From contig JBGSNQ010000006.1 of the NCBI GenBank assembly GCA_041739525.1, positions 29,968 to 93,967 of the forward strand: a stretch of DNA of 64,000 nucleotides. Reading direction: 5' to 3'. The DNA is from DATJGR01 sp041739525 (GTDB taxonomy: Bacteria; Pseudomonadota; Gammaproteobacteria; Pseudomonadales; Azotimanducaceae). Position numbers and translations under genes: made by a program. A model generated the notes under the pieces. The model did not search any database. It was given only the letters and a program-made list of their open reading frames with translations, and was not told the DNA's origin. Of the stretch, positions 49,501 to 57,003 are shown one piece after another. Positions within the stretch are counted from its first letter, which is position 1. Each line of letters opens with the position of its first letter.

Positions 49501-50595
49501 TCAGACCACCTTCATCGCGGTGCGTAAGCGCTTGAGCATCATCACCGAAGGTTCGAGTTCGTTGCGGTAGTAAGCCTCGTTGTGATCACGCATCGCTTGC
49601 GCCAGCGTGGGGTCGTTCAGCAGCCGCTCGCATGCGCTCGCACACTCGTCCGCGGTGCCGTATGGCAGATAGTGCGTTCCTTCGGCGAGACCAGGGCATG
49701 TCACCGGTTGCAGCGGTTGACTGACGATGCATCGCGATGCGGCGACGTATTCCGCCAGTTTCCAGCCGATCGACCCGTGCAATCCGGTTGTCGCAACGCC
49801 GACCAGACAGCGCTTCATCGAAGTGACGTACCTCGTTTTGATCGTGTCCTGGTCCAGGATGTACTCGGGGCAGAGTTGCTCCGAAACGTCATTGCGCTCG
49901 ACGCCGCCGAAAAATCGGTCGCCGAGTCGATTGCGAAGCGTCCGGATGAGCTCGATGCGGAACTCGTTGAGCGCGCGAAACTGCACTGCGACATCATCCG
50001 GTTTGCCTGCCGGACACCACAGCCGGGTAAGGAAGATGACGCTGCGCTCGGTCGGCGCTTGGGCGCTGGCTTCGAATTCGCTGTACTGCAGCGGCGAACT
50101 TGCCGACACCTCCATGGCGGGACCGCCCAACCACCGCACCGGTCGGCTCACCCCCCGCCGCATCGACATAAGCGGTCCGGCAGTACGTTCCGCGCTGGTC
50201 GGTTTCTGAAACAGCAATTGCTTGGCGAATGCGAGGCTGCGCAACTGGCTCTTCGATGAGCACGCGTAGTTCAAGCCAAACGGTCGGACCTTCGTTCGGG
50301 CGCCGGTTGGAACGTGGCACAACTCCGGGTGTGTGTAGGTACGCTTGAAGTAGACGTCGCTTTCCAGCAAAGCGGCGCGATCGATGATCGGACCGTCCCT
50401 CATGTCGAAACAGACGCTTCGTTGGCGCGCGCCGTCGCTGACCTCCGCGAACAGCAGCGACTCAGACGAAGCGTCCGGCCTGCTGCCATCGAAATCCAGC
50501 TCGACGAGATTCGCTGCGCGCAGTTCGTACAGACCCGCCAGCACCTGCGACAGGTGCGGGCTCATCGAGACCCGGGTGATGTTCACGCGAAACAT
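49501..50595 (-). CDS. Glycosyltransferase-like protein (exostosin/GT type)
   Basis: A 364-residue protein from the ATG at 50595; the frame stays open upstream, and residues such as FAGYFGRAFF may belong to it but lack a start codon. VIFLTRLWCPAGKPDDVAVQ opens the second Rossmann half, and CLVGVATTGLHGSIGWKLAEYVAASRCIVSQ with HYLPYGTADECASACERLLN is the usual sugar-nucleotide-binding end of a GT-B or exostosin-like enzyme. It heads the envelope-type run with the exported protein, the GMC oxidoreductase and the lipoprotein. Confidence 0.72.
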   Translation of the reverse strand: MFRVNITRVSMSPHLSQVLAGLYELRAANLVELDFDGSRPDASSESLLFAEVSDGARQRSVCFDMRDGPIIDRAALLESDVYFKRTYTHPELCHVPTGARTKVRPFGLNYACSSKSQLRSLAFAKQLLFQKPTSAERTAGPLMSMRRGVSRPVRWLGGPAMEVSASSPLQYSEFEASAQAPTERSVIFLTRLWCPAGKPDDVAVQFRALNEFRIELIRTLRNRLGDRFFGGVERNDVSEQLCPEYILDQDTIKTRYVTSMKRCLVGVATTGLHGSIGWKLAEYVAASRCIVSQPLQPVTCPGLAEGTHYLPYGTADECASACERLLNDPTLAQAMRDHNEAYYRNELEPSVMMLKRLRTAMKVV

Positions 50596-50744
50596 GGATG
50601 GGAAGAACGCTCGGCCGAAGTAGCCCGCGAAGCGTAGCCGAAGCGGCGCGCACGGAGGTGCGTGATGTTGATGGGATTGTGACAGTGTCGATGATCTTGC
50701 AAGCAATCCGCAGCTTCTGGAATGGAACTGATGGCCAGTGCGGT

Positions 50745-52298
50745 TCAGGGCAGATACGGAATCCGCGGCGCGCCGAGTTGCGATCGCAAAATCCGTTGAG
50801 CGTCCTCGACGAACTCGCACAACAGGCCCCGCGTTTCGCGCGGATCGATGATGTCCTGCCCGGTCGACTCCGCGGTGCGGAACGGCGACGCGATGGCGCG
50901 CAATCGCGCTTCGATTTCCGCGCGCATTTTTTCAGGATCCGGTGCGCTGTCGATTTCGCGTCGGTACGCGGCGCTTGCGCCGCCGGCGATGTGCATAGAG
51001 CCCCAGTTCGCTGACGGCCAGGCGTAGCGGCGGAACATGCCGCTGGGGCGATGGTGACATTGACCGGCGACGCCATAGAGGCGACCGACCACGACCGTTG
51101 CCCACGGCATCCAGCTCTGATTCGTCATCGCGACCAGCCGCGCGCCGGCGCGTTCGATGCCGAGCTTTTCGGACTCGAGTCCCACCATGAAGCCGGGTTC
51201 GTCGGCGAACGAGATCATCGGCAAATGAAACGTATTGCACAGCTGAATGAGCCGCATCACCTTGTTGCCGGCCGCAACATCGGTGGCGCCGCCATGGTGT
51301 TTCGGGTTGTTCGCCATCACACCCACCGGCCAACCGTTCAGCCGTGCCAGACCGGTGACGCGCGAACGACCATATAAAGGGGCGATCTCGAAGAACGAGT
51401 TGCGATCGACCACCATACGGATCATCGATTTCGGGTCGTAGATCTGGCGCGGGTTGCGTGGGATGAGCGACAGCAGGTTGTCTTCGCGGCGATTCGGGTC
51501 GTCCGACGTATCGCCCCGCGGCGGCATCTCCCACACGTTACTCGGCAGATACGACAGGAATTGGCGGATCAACGCGAATGCATGCGCTTCGTCGTCGGCC
51601 AGGTTGTCTACGCTGCCGCTGATCTTCACGTGAATGTGATCGCCGCCGAGGTCTTCTTTGGTGATGTCGTAACCGAGCGCGGCCTTCACCACCGGCGGGC
51701 CGCCCGGGAACAACTGGCTTTTGTCCTTCACCATCAGATTGAAATGCGCGAGGCAGGCGTTGATTGCGGGAAGTCCGGCCACTGAACCCATCACGGCAGA
51801 AACTACCGGCACGCAACTCAGCAGTTCTACGTCGATCGCGGTCCAGACGTTCCCGTCGGGCAGATACGTGCGGCCCATCGTTTCGAATGAACGTACGCTG
51901 CCGCCGGCTGCGTCCAACAACCTCACATAGGGGATGCGCCACTCGCGCGCGCGTACGTTCGATGCGAGTTCCTGGCCGAGTCCGCCGCGGGTACCGGCAG
52001 AACCGCCGCGCACCGTGAAGTCTCCGGCCGTGACGATCAGCTTGCGACCGTCGACGAGGCATGTTCCCTCCACCAGCGGTTTCGGCGTGAACGCGGTGAG
52101 TTCGTTGCCCTCGTATTGCGCGTCGCCGGCCAGCCCCATGAATTCGCGAAAGGTGTTGCGATCGGCAAGCGCATCGATACGTTCGCGAACCGTCAGCTTG
52201 CCGCGCGAACGTTGTCGCGCAATGCCCTCCGGTCCGCCCATCTGTTCGGCGAGTTGTTTGCGCCGCGCCAACTCGTCGATCTCGTCTTGCCAGCTCAC
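50745..52298 (-). CDS. Acyl-CoA carboxylase carboxyltransferase subunit
   Basis: A 517-residue biotin-dependent carboxyltransferase (propionyl/methylcrotonyl/geranyl-CoA type). The N-terminal ELARRKQLAEQMGGPEGI, GKLTVRERIDAL and the crotonase-like halves (TAGDFTVRGGSAGTRGG, then PVGVMANNPKHHGGATDVAAG and FADEPGFMVG) are typical. No biotin carboxylase gene is nearby, so the alpha subunit must be elsewhere. The sequence GGASAAYRREID replaces the usual ExxYxAA in the second half. It is a single minus-strand gene, divergent from an MFS gene. Confidence 0.87.
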   Translation of the reverse strand: MSWQDEIDELARRKQLAEQMGGPEGIARQRSRGKLTVRERIDALADRNTFREFMGLAGDAQYEGNELTAFTPKPLVEGTCLVDGRKLIVTAGDFTVRGGSAGTRGGLGQELASNVRAREWRIPYVRLLDAAGGSVRSFETMGRTYLPDGNVWTAIDVELLSCVPVVSAVMGSVAGLPAINACLAHFNLMVKDKSQLFPGGPPVVKAALGYDITKEDLGGDHIHVKISGSVDNLADDEAHAFALIRQFLSYLPSNVWEMPPRGDTSDDPNRREDNLLSLIPRNPRQIYDPKSMIRMVVDRNSFFEIAPLYGRSRVTGLARLNGWPVGVMANNPKHHGGATDVAAGNKVMRLIQLCNTFHLPMISFADEPGFMVGLESEKLGIERAGARLVAMTNQSWMPWATVVVGRLYGVAGQCHHRPSGMFRRYAWPSANWGSMHIAGGASAAYRREIDSAPDPEKMRAEIEARLRAIASPFRTAESTGQDIIDPRETRGLLCEFVEDAQRILRSQLGAPRIPYLP

Positions 52299-52371
52299 TG
52301 CCGTTTACCGTCTGTAGGGTGCGGTCGATGCTACCATCCGGTCGGGGCGTGGTTGCGAGAGGGGAGGATTG

Positions 52372-53679
52372 ATGGCCGAGGCGGTAGTAGCGGTCAGGGA
52401 GAAGTCGTTCAGCACTGCATACCAGTGGTATGCGCTTGGCGTGTTGTTCGTCGTCTATGTCTTCAACTTCATCGACCGCTCGATACTCGCGTTGCTCGCG
52501 CAGTCGATCAAAGAAGACCTGCACATCTCCGACACCGCGCTCGGCCTGTTGGGCGGATTGGCGTTCGCAGTTTTCTATACCGGGCTCGGTATTCCGATTG
52601 CGCGCCTCGCCGACAAAGGTAATCGGCGCAACATCCTCGTGGTTTGTTTATCGATCTGGAGTGCAGCCACCGCGCTGTGCGGACTCGCGCAGAGCTATAC
52701 GTATCTGCTACTGGCGCGCATCGGTGTAGCCGTTGGCGAAGCCGGCGGCAGCCCGCCGTCGCACTCGATGATCTCCGATATGTTCCCGCAACACCGTCGC
52801 GCCACCGCGCTCGGCATCTATGCGCTCGGCATTCCGGTGGGCACGATGATCGGTGCGCTCGCCGGCGGCTGGATCAACGACGCATTCAACTGGCGCACCG
52901 CGTTCATGATCGTCGGTTTGCCCGGGCTGCTGCTTGCCGTAGTGGTGCGCCTGACGTTGCGCGAACCGCCGCGCGGCGTTTCCGAACCCGTGCGGGTCGA
53001 GGCGGGCGCCACGCCGCCGATCAAAGCGGTGTTCCGTCTGTTGTGGCAGCGACCGAGTTTCCGCTGGTTGTCGATCAGCGCCGGGTTCCAGGCGTTCGTC
53101 AGCTACGGCTCGGGTGCGTGGGTTCCACCCATGTTCGAACGCACGCACGGACTGTCGAGCACCGAAATCGGCACGGCGCTGTTCTGGCTCGGCTTCGCAA
53201 GCGTAATCGGCACGTTCGCGGGTGGATGGTTCGGTGACCGTCTGGGACGTCGCGACGTACGCTGGTACATGTGGCTGCCGGCACTGACGACGCTTTCGTG
53301 GTTGCCGTTTCAGGCATTTGCCTATCTAACGGGCGATCCCTGGCTCGCGTTCTGCGTAATGGCGATTCCGAATTTCCTCGGGTCGTACTGGTTGGCGCCG
53401 GTCTTCTCGCTCACGCAGGGGCTTGTCGGGTTGCGGATGCGCGCCGTTGCGGCATCGATCATGTTGTTCGTGCTGAACATCATCGGAATGGGACTCGGCC
53501 CGGGATTCGTCGGCATCCTTTCGGATCTGCTCAACGCGTCCACATCGCTCGGCGTCGGAGAGTCGCTGCGCTGGTCGCTGGTGATCTCGCTCTCGTTCGC
53601 GCTGGTCGCCGTGTATTGCTGCGTGCGGGGTTCGCGGACGCTCAAGGAAGACCTCGCGCGCAGTCAGGAAGTTACCTGA
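52372..53679 (+). CDS. MFS transporter, Spinster (SPNS)-like
   Basis: A 435-residue permease with 12 predicted helices, beginning at the ATG 52372 with a GGGGAGG site. FNFIDRSILALLAQSIKEDL and GIPIARLADKGNRRNILV are the family core (helix 1 and the 2-3 loop), followed by RIGVAVGEAGGSPPSHSMISDMFP. Spinster-type proteins carry lipids or hydrophobic metabolites and are frequent beside catabolic genes in proteobacteria. Coupled only by position with the acyl-CoA carboxylase subunit. Confidence 0.9.
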   Translation: MAEAVVAVREKSFSTAYQWYALGVLFVVYVFNFIDRSILALLAQSIKEDLHISDTALGLLGGLAFAVFYTGLGIPIARLADKGNRRNILVVCLSIWSAATALCGLAQSYTYLLLARIGVAVGEAGGSPPSHSMISDMFPQHRRATALGIYALGIPVGTMIGALAGGWINDAFNWRTAFMIVGLPGLLLAVVVRLTLREPPRGVSEPVRVEAGATPPIKAVFRLLWQRPSFRWLSISAGFQAFVSYGSGAWVPPMFERTHGLSSTEIGTALFWLGFASVIGTFAGGWFGDRLGRRDVRWYMWLPALTTLSWLPFQAFAYLTGDPWLAFCVMAIPNFLGSYWLAPVFSLTQGLVGLRMRAVAASIMLFVLNIIGMGLGPGFVGILSDLLNASTSLGVGESLRWSLVISLSFALVAVYCCVRGSRTLKEDLARSQEVT

Positions 53680-53695
53680 GCGCTACGCGCGATGC

Positions 53696-54499
53696 TCAAG
53701 AGGCTGCTCGGTCGATCTTCTGTAGATACGGCTCGACGTCCGGCGCGAAGGCGGGTTCCGTGCGCAAACGATCGAAATGCGCGAAGGCCAGCGTGTATGC
53801 AACGTCATTCTTCATTTTGTCGAGCAGCGATGGGAGACCTTTTCGTTCAAGCGTCTCCCCCCGCGCCCGCTCGTTAGAGAACAGCGCGAGCTCAGCGACG
53901 AAGCAGATGTCGGCAAGCGTGAGTCCGTCGCCAACCAGGAAACGGCGCTGCGGAAGCAGCGTTCGGTTGATCCCGGCGAGATAGGTGGCCAGCGCGTCCT
54001 GCGCACGGGCGTGAATCTCGGCCGATACGGAACCATCACTCAGCGACAGCAGGTAGGTCTGCGCGTCGCGAGCGAACACGAGACTGGCGTCCAGGAAGCT
54101 ATCCACGCGCGATGCCTCGTAGGGGCCATGGCCATAGACCGGAAAGCGCCCTTCGCCAAGCCGAGCCACCGCCCGCATGATGCTGTTCGACTCGAAGATG
54201 CCAACAGTTCCGTCCGGGCTGAATGCTGCTGGAACGGTGCCGAATGGATGCGCGTCGAGGAAGGATTTTGTCTTTCGCAGCTTGACGCCTTTGAAGCCGG
54301 TTCGGCCAGTCTGTTCGCTCGCCGACTCCGGTGCGTCGTTGGTCGAAAGCGCACGCGCGTCGAAGTCCCAGAGCCAGGATTGAAGCTCCGTCGGTTTCGC
54401 GCCGCGTATTTCGATCTCGACGCCGCAGAGGCGCGCTGTGATCGTCGCTTTCCAGATCCGCGGGTTCGGCAGATACGAGAAGATCCGAAGCTGCGTCAT
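53696..54499 (-). CDS. Glutathione S-transferase-like protein
   Basis: A 267-residue protein. The N-terminal thioredoxin fold opens with LRIFSYLPNPRIWKATITA, and FGTVPAAFSPDGTVGIFESN includes the cis-Pro and the glutathione-binding ESN (near residue 104). The C-terminal domain contains FLVGDGLTLADICFVAELAL, the N-capping motif of GSTs. An insert of about 40 residues (SWLWDFDARALSTNDAPES) after strand 2 is larger than usual, resembling eEF1B-gamma-like GSTs. It is divergent from the HxlR regulator. Confidence 0.87.
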   Translation of the reverse strand: MTQLRIFSYLPNPRIWKATITARLCGVEIEIRGAKPTELQSWLWDFDARALSTNDAPESASEQTGRTGFKGVKLRKTKSFLDAHPFGTVPAAFSPDGTVGIFESNSIMRAVARLGEGRFPVYGHGPYEASRVDSFLDASLVFARDAQTYLLSLSDGSVSAEIHARAQDALATYLAGINRTLLPQRRFLVGDGLTLADICFVAELALFSNERARGETLERKGLPSLLDKMKNDVAYTLAFAHFDRLRTEPAFAPDVEPYLQKIDRAAS

Positions 54500-54564
54500 G
54501 ATCGGTTCACCACGTCCAACCAGTCACCATTGTCTCGACCCACTGTCGTCGCGTCGAAATAGAG

Positions 54565-54600
54565 GTTGCATTAGAAAACTAAATAGTGGTTTTATGCAAC
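54565..54600. promoter_or_regulatory. Interrupted palindrome upstream of hxlR-type gene
   Basis: GTTGCAT (54565-54571) and ATGCAAC (54594-54600) form perfect outer arms of a 36-base region, in which 13 of 18 positions pair overall. The area is AT-rich against a GC-rich background and lies 60 bases ahead of the regulator ATG, in the divergent region to the GST gene. It is a good candidate for the HxlR operator. Confidence 0.45.
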
Positions 54601-54660
54601 CAGATTTTTTGAGGCACGCTTCGTTCGCACCGGTGGAACGACTGAGGATCAAACAGTTTT

Positions 54661-55161
54661 ATGGGACGCAAACGTTTTGACGACATGAACTGCGGGGTTG
54701 CCCAGGCGCTCGAGGCATTGGGTGATTGGTGGACGCTGCTGATCGTGCGTGACGCGTTCTTCGGTGCGCGCCGTTTCGGCGAGTTCGAACGCAGTTTGGG
54801 TATCGCGAAGAACATTCTTTCGGCGCGCCTGCAGCGTCTCGTGGAGCACGGCATATTCGAGCGCGTTGATGTCGGAAGCTCTGGCGAACGCTTCGAATAC
54901 CACCTGACGAAAAAAGGCGAGGCGCTGTTGACCGTACTGACGGCGCTGCGTGAATGGTCCGACGAGTGGGTGTACGGACGCGGCAACGAGCCGCTGATCG
55001 TTCGGGATCGAAAAACCGGTCGGCGCATTCCCCGCCTCCGCGTCAGCAACGCCGACGGAGATGCGCTCGCCTTCACGGACCTGCGCGCGGAGCCGGGACC
55101 CGGTGCGTCCGCTGATACGCGACAGCGGTTCAAGCGTCGCGCGGACGGCCCGCAGAGATAG
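54661..55161 (+). CDS. HxlR-family transcriptional regulator
   Basis: A 166-residue winged-helix regulator. CGVAQALEALGDWWTLLIVR, FGEFERSLGIAKNILSARLQRLVEHGI and YHLTKKGEAL are the family signature. Most members have about 110-150 residues; the C-terminal 60 residues here (LIVRDRKTGRRIPRLRVSNAD) form an extra domain seen in some HxlR proteins. Cys11 could sense electrophiles or oxidants, as in HypR and QorR. It heads the oxidoreductase group of genes to 61890. Confidence 0.9.
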   Translation: MGRKRFDDMNCGVAQALEALGDWWTLLIVRDAFFGARRFGEFERSLGIAKNILSARLQRLVEHGIFERVDVGSSGERFEYHLTKKGEALLTVLTALREWSDEWVYGRGNEPLIVRDRKTGRRIPRLRVSNADGDALAFTDLRAEPGPGASADTRQRFKRRADGPQR

Positions 55162-55244
55162 GTGAGTGAGATTGGGCTCTACATCCGGATGACGTGCGTC
55201 GCCTCGATGGCAACGACATGACAACAATTTGGAGGACTTGAGCG

Positions 55245-55823
55245 ATGCCTGCAGTTCAGTTCTACTTCGACTACCGCAGCCCCTACAGCTACCTCGCTCA
55301 GTCGCAGCTCGGCGATCTCGCGCTGGAGATTCACCCGTTCGATGTCCTCGACGTCATGAAGCGTGTGAACAACACGCCGACGACCATCACATGCGCGGTG
55401 AAGAACCGCTACGCCGGTGTGGACCTGGGCCGCTGGGCGGCTCGATACGGAATTCCGTTCGCACCGAATCCGCAGATGCGCACCCTCGATGGCAGACGGA
55501 TCCTGCGCGCGACACTTGCGGTGAAGGAGGGCTCTGAAAGACAAAAGGCCGCTGCCGCGCTATTCGATGCGATGTGGGGTGTGCCGGCGCCGCTCGGTAC
55601 GGTCGATGAAGTGGCCGCGGTACTCACGAAGGCCGGTGTGAATGCCGCGGCGATCAAGACCGCCTTCGATGCAACGGAGACCGAGACCACGCTGGACAAA
55701 GCGTGCGCTGACGCTGCGGAACGCGGTGTATTCGGCTCGCCGACTTTCTTCGTCGGAACGGAGATGTTCTTCGGCAACGACCGATTGGATTTCCTGAGAG
55801 AAGCGCTGGCGAGGGCAGCATGA
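55245..55823 (+). CDS. DsbA/HCCA-isomerase-like (kappa-class GST) protein
   Basis: A 192-residue protein with the start VQFYFDYRSPYSYLA, typical of 2-hydroxychromene-2-carboxylate isomerases, where Ser of the RSPYSY loop binds glutathione. The C-terminal GVFGSPTFFVGTEMFFGNDRLDFLREAL is also diagnostic. HCCA isomerases serve naphthalene and polycyclic aromatic degradation, but many paralogues have other roles. GGAGGACTTG precedes the ATG, and the SDR that follows overlaps its stop by 4 bases. Confidence 0.9.
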   Translation: MPAVQFYFDYRSPYSYLAQSQLGDLALEIHPFDVLDVMKRVNNTPTTITCAVKNRYAGVDLGRWAARYGIPFAPNPQMRTLDGRRILRATLAVKEGSERQKAAAALFDAMWGVPAPLGTVDEVAAVLTKAGVNAAAIKTAFDATETETTLDKACADAAERGVFGSPTFFVGTEMFFGNDRLDFLREALARAA

Positions 55824-56515
55824 GACCGCTCGCGATCATCACCGGCGTTGGACCCGGCACCGGATCCGCACTGGTGCGGCGCTTCCACGAAGGCGGATAC
55901 CAGGTCGCGATGCTCGCGCGCAACGAGAGTCGTTTGGCGGAGCTCGAAGAGGAATTGCCGAACGCATTCGCAGTGCCATGCGACGTGGCGGACGTTGGTG
56001 CCTTGCACAGCGCGTTGAACGCGATTGAGAGCCGCGCGGGTGTGCCGAAGGTTGTCGTGCACAACGCCGTCGGCGGCGCCTTCGCCAACTTCCTCGACGT
56101 GGCGCCGGAAGTCCTCCAACAGAACTTCCAGGTGAATGTGATGGCCCTGATGCATCTCGCGCGATGGGCGGCGCCGCGGATGACGGATGCCGGAGGCGCA
56201 CTGATCGTTACCGGCAATACGTCGGCGTTGCGGGGCAGGGCCAAATTTGCAGGGTTTGCGCCGACCAAAGCGGCGCAACGGATCTTGGCTGAGTCGATTG
56301 CGCGAGAGATGGGACCCAAGGGTGTGCACGTCGCCTATCTGGTGATCGACGCGGTCATCGATGTGCCCTGGGCGAGGGAGGCCTTCAAGGAGACGCGCGA
56401 CGACTTCTTCATTCAGCCCGCTGCGATTGCTGCGGAGGTGTTCCACCTTGCGCACCAGCCGCGCGATGCATGGTCTTTCCTTGCGGAGGTGCGGCCTTTC
56501 CACGAGCCGTGGTGA
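55820..56515 (+). CDS. SDR-fold protein lacking the catalytic Tyr
   Basis: A 231-residue Rossmann-fold protein. The cofactor loop TGVGPGTG (residues 8-15) and ARNESRL are SDR-like, but the Tyr-x3-Lys motif reads FAPTK (near 150), so Tyr is Phe while Lys remains. The DDFFIQPAAIA tail is shared with the SDR-like protein at 61195. Tyr-less SDRs can act as binding or regulatory subunits, or use another proton donor. It is coupled by ATGA overlap to the HCCA-isomerase gene. Confidence 0.8.
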   Translation: MRPLAIITGVGPGTGSALVRRFHEGGYQVAMLARNESRLAELEEELPNAFAVPCDVADVGALHSALNAIESRAGVPKVVVHNAVGGAFANFLDVAPEVLQQNFQVNVMALMHLARWAAPRMTDAGGALIVTGNTSALRGRAKFAGFAPTKAAQRILAESIAREMGPKGVHVAYLVIDAVIDVPWAREAFKETRDDFFIQPAAIAAEVFHLAHQPRDAWSFLAEVRPFHEPW

Positions 56516-56605
56516 CGGTGGCTGGCATTTACAGGTAGGAGCGTCGACGCGGTAGACCTGAGCCGACGCGCATGCGGGATGACAACGTAGATGGGAGAGA
56601 AGCCG

Positions 56606-56899
56606 ATGAGCAAACTTGCGATGGTCGCCACGATCAAGATCGCGCCGGGCAGGCGGAATGAGTACCTGAAGCCGCTGCAAGCCCATGCAAAGCGTTGCCT
56701 TGCCAACGAGCCGGGTACGCTGCAATTCGAGATCCTCGTGCCGCACGAAGAACCGGACACCTTGATGCTCTACGAAGTCTATGCCAATTCGGATGCGTTC
56801 CAGGCGCATTGGAACGGCGAGTCCATGAAGCAAGTGCGCCGTGACACCGAGGGTATTCAGGCCAGCCTGTCGGGCGTGCGCTGTGACTTGGTCGAATGA
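56606..56899 (+). CDS. ABM-family putative quinol monooxygenase
   Basis: A 97-residue protein. I choose the ATG at 56606 (MSKLAMVATIKIAPGRRNEY), which follows a GAGAG site, over the ATG at 56591. The LQFEILVPHEEPDTLMLYEVYANSDAFQAHW segment is characteristic of YgiN-like ABM enzymes. It lies between an SDR-like gene and the molybdoenzyme, with the ATG to molybdoenzyme gap of 104 bases. Confidence 0.88.
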   Translation: MSKLAMVATIKIAPGRRNEYLKPLQAHAKRCLANEPGTLQFEILVPHEEPDTLMLYEVYANSDAFQAHWNGESMKQVRRDTEGIQASLSGVRCDLVE

Positions 56900-57003
56900 C
56901 CAGCGGAATCGAGCATCACCTAGACGCACCAGCTTTCGCGGGACAGTCGTGCCGAATACGATGCGCCCCCTCGGGAAGCCGTTAGAACGCACCAGGAGAG
57001 AAC

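Noticed and set aside
55409..56992. 527-codon minus-strand open frame
   Set aside because: Antisense to the HCCA-isomerase, SDR and ABM genes, all with clear motifs.
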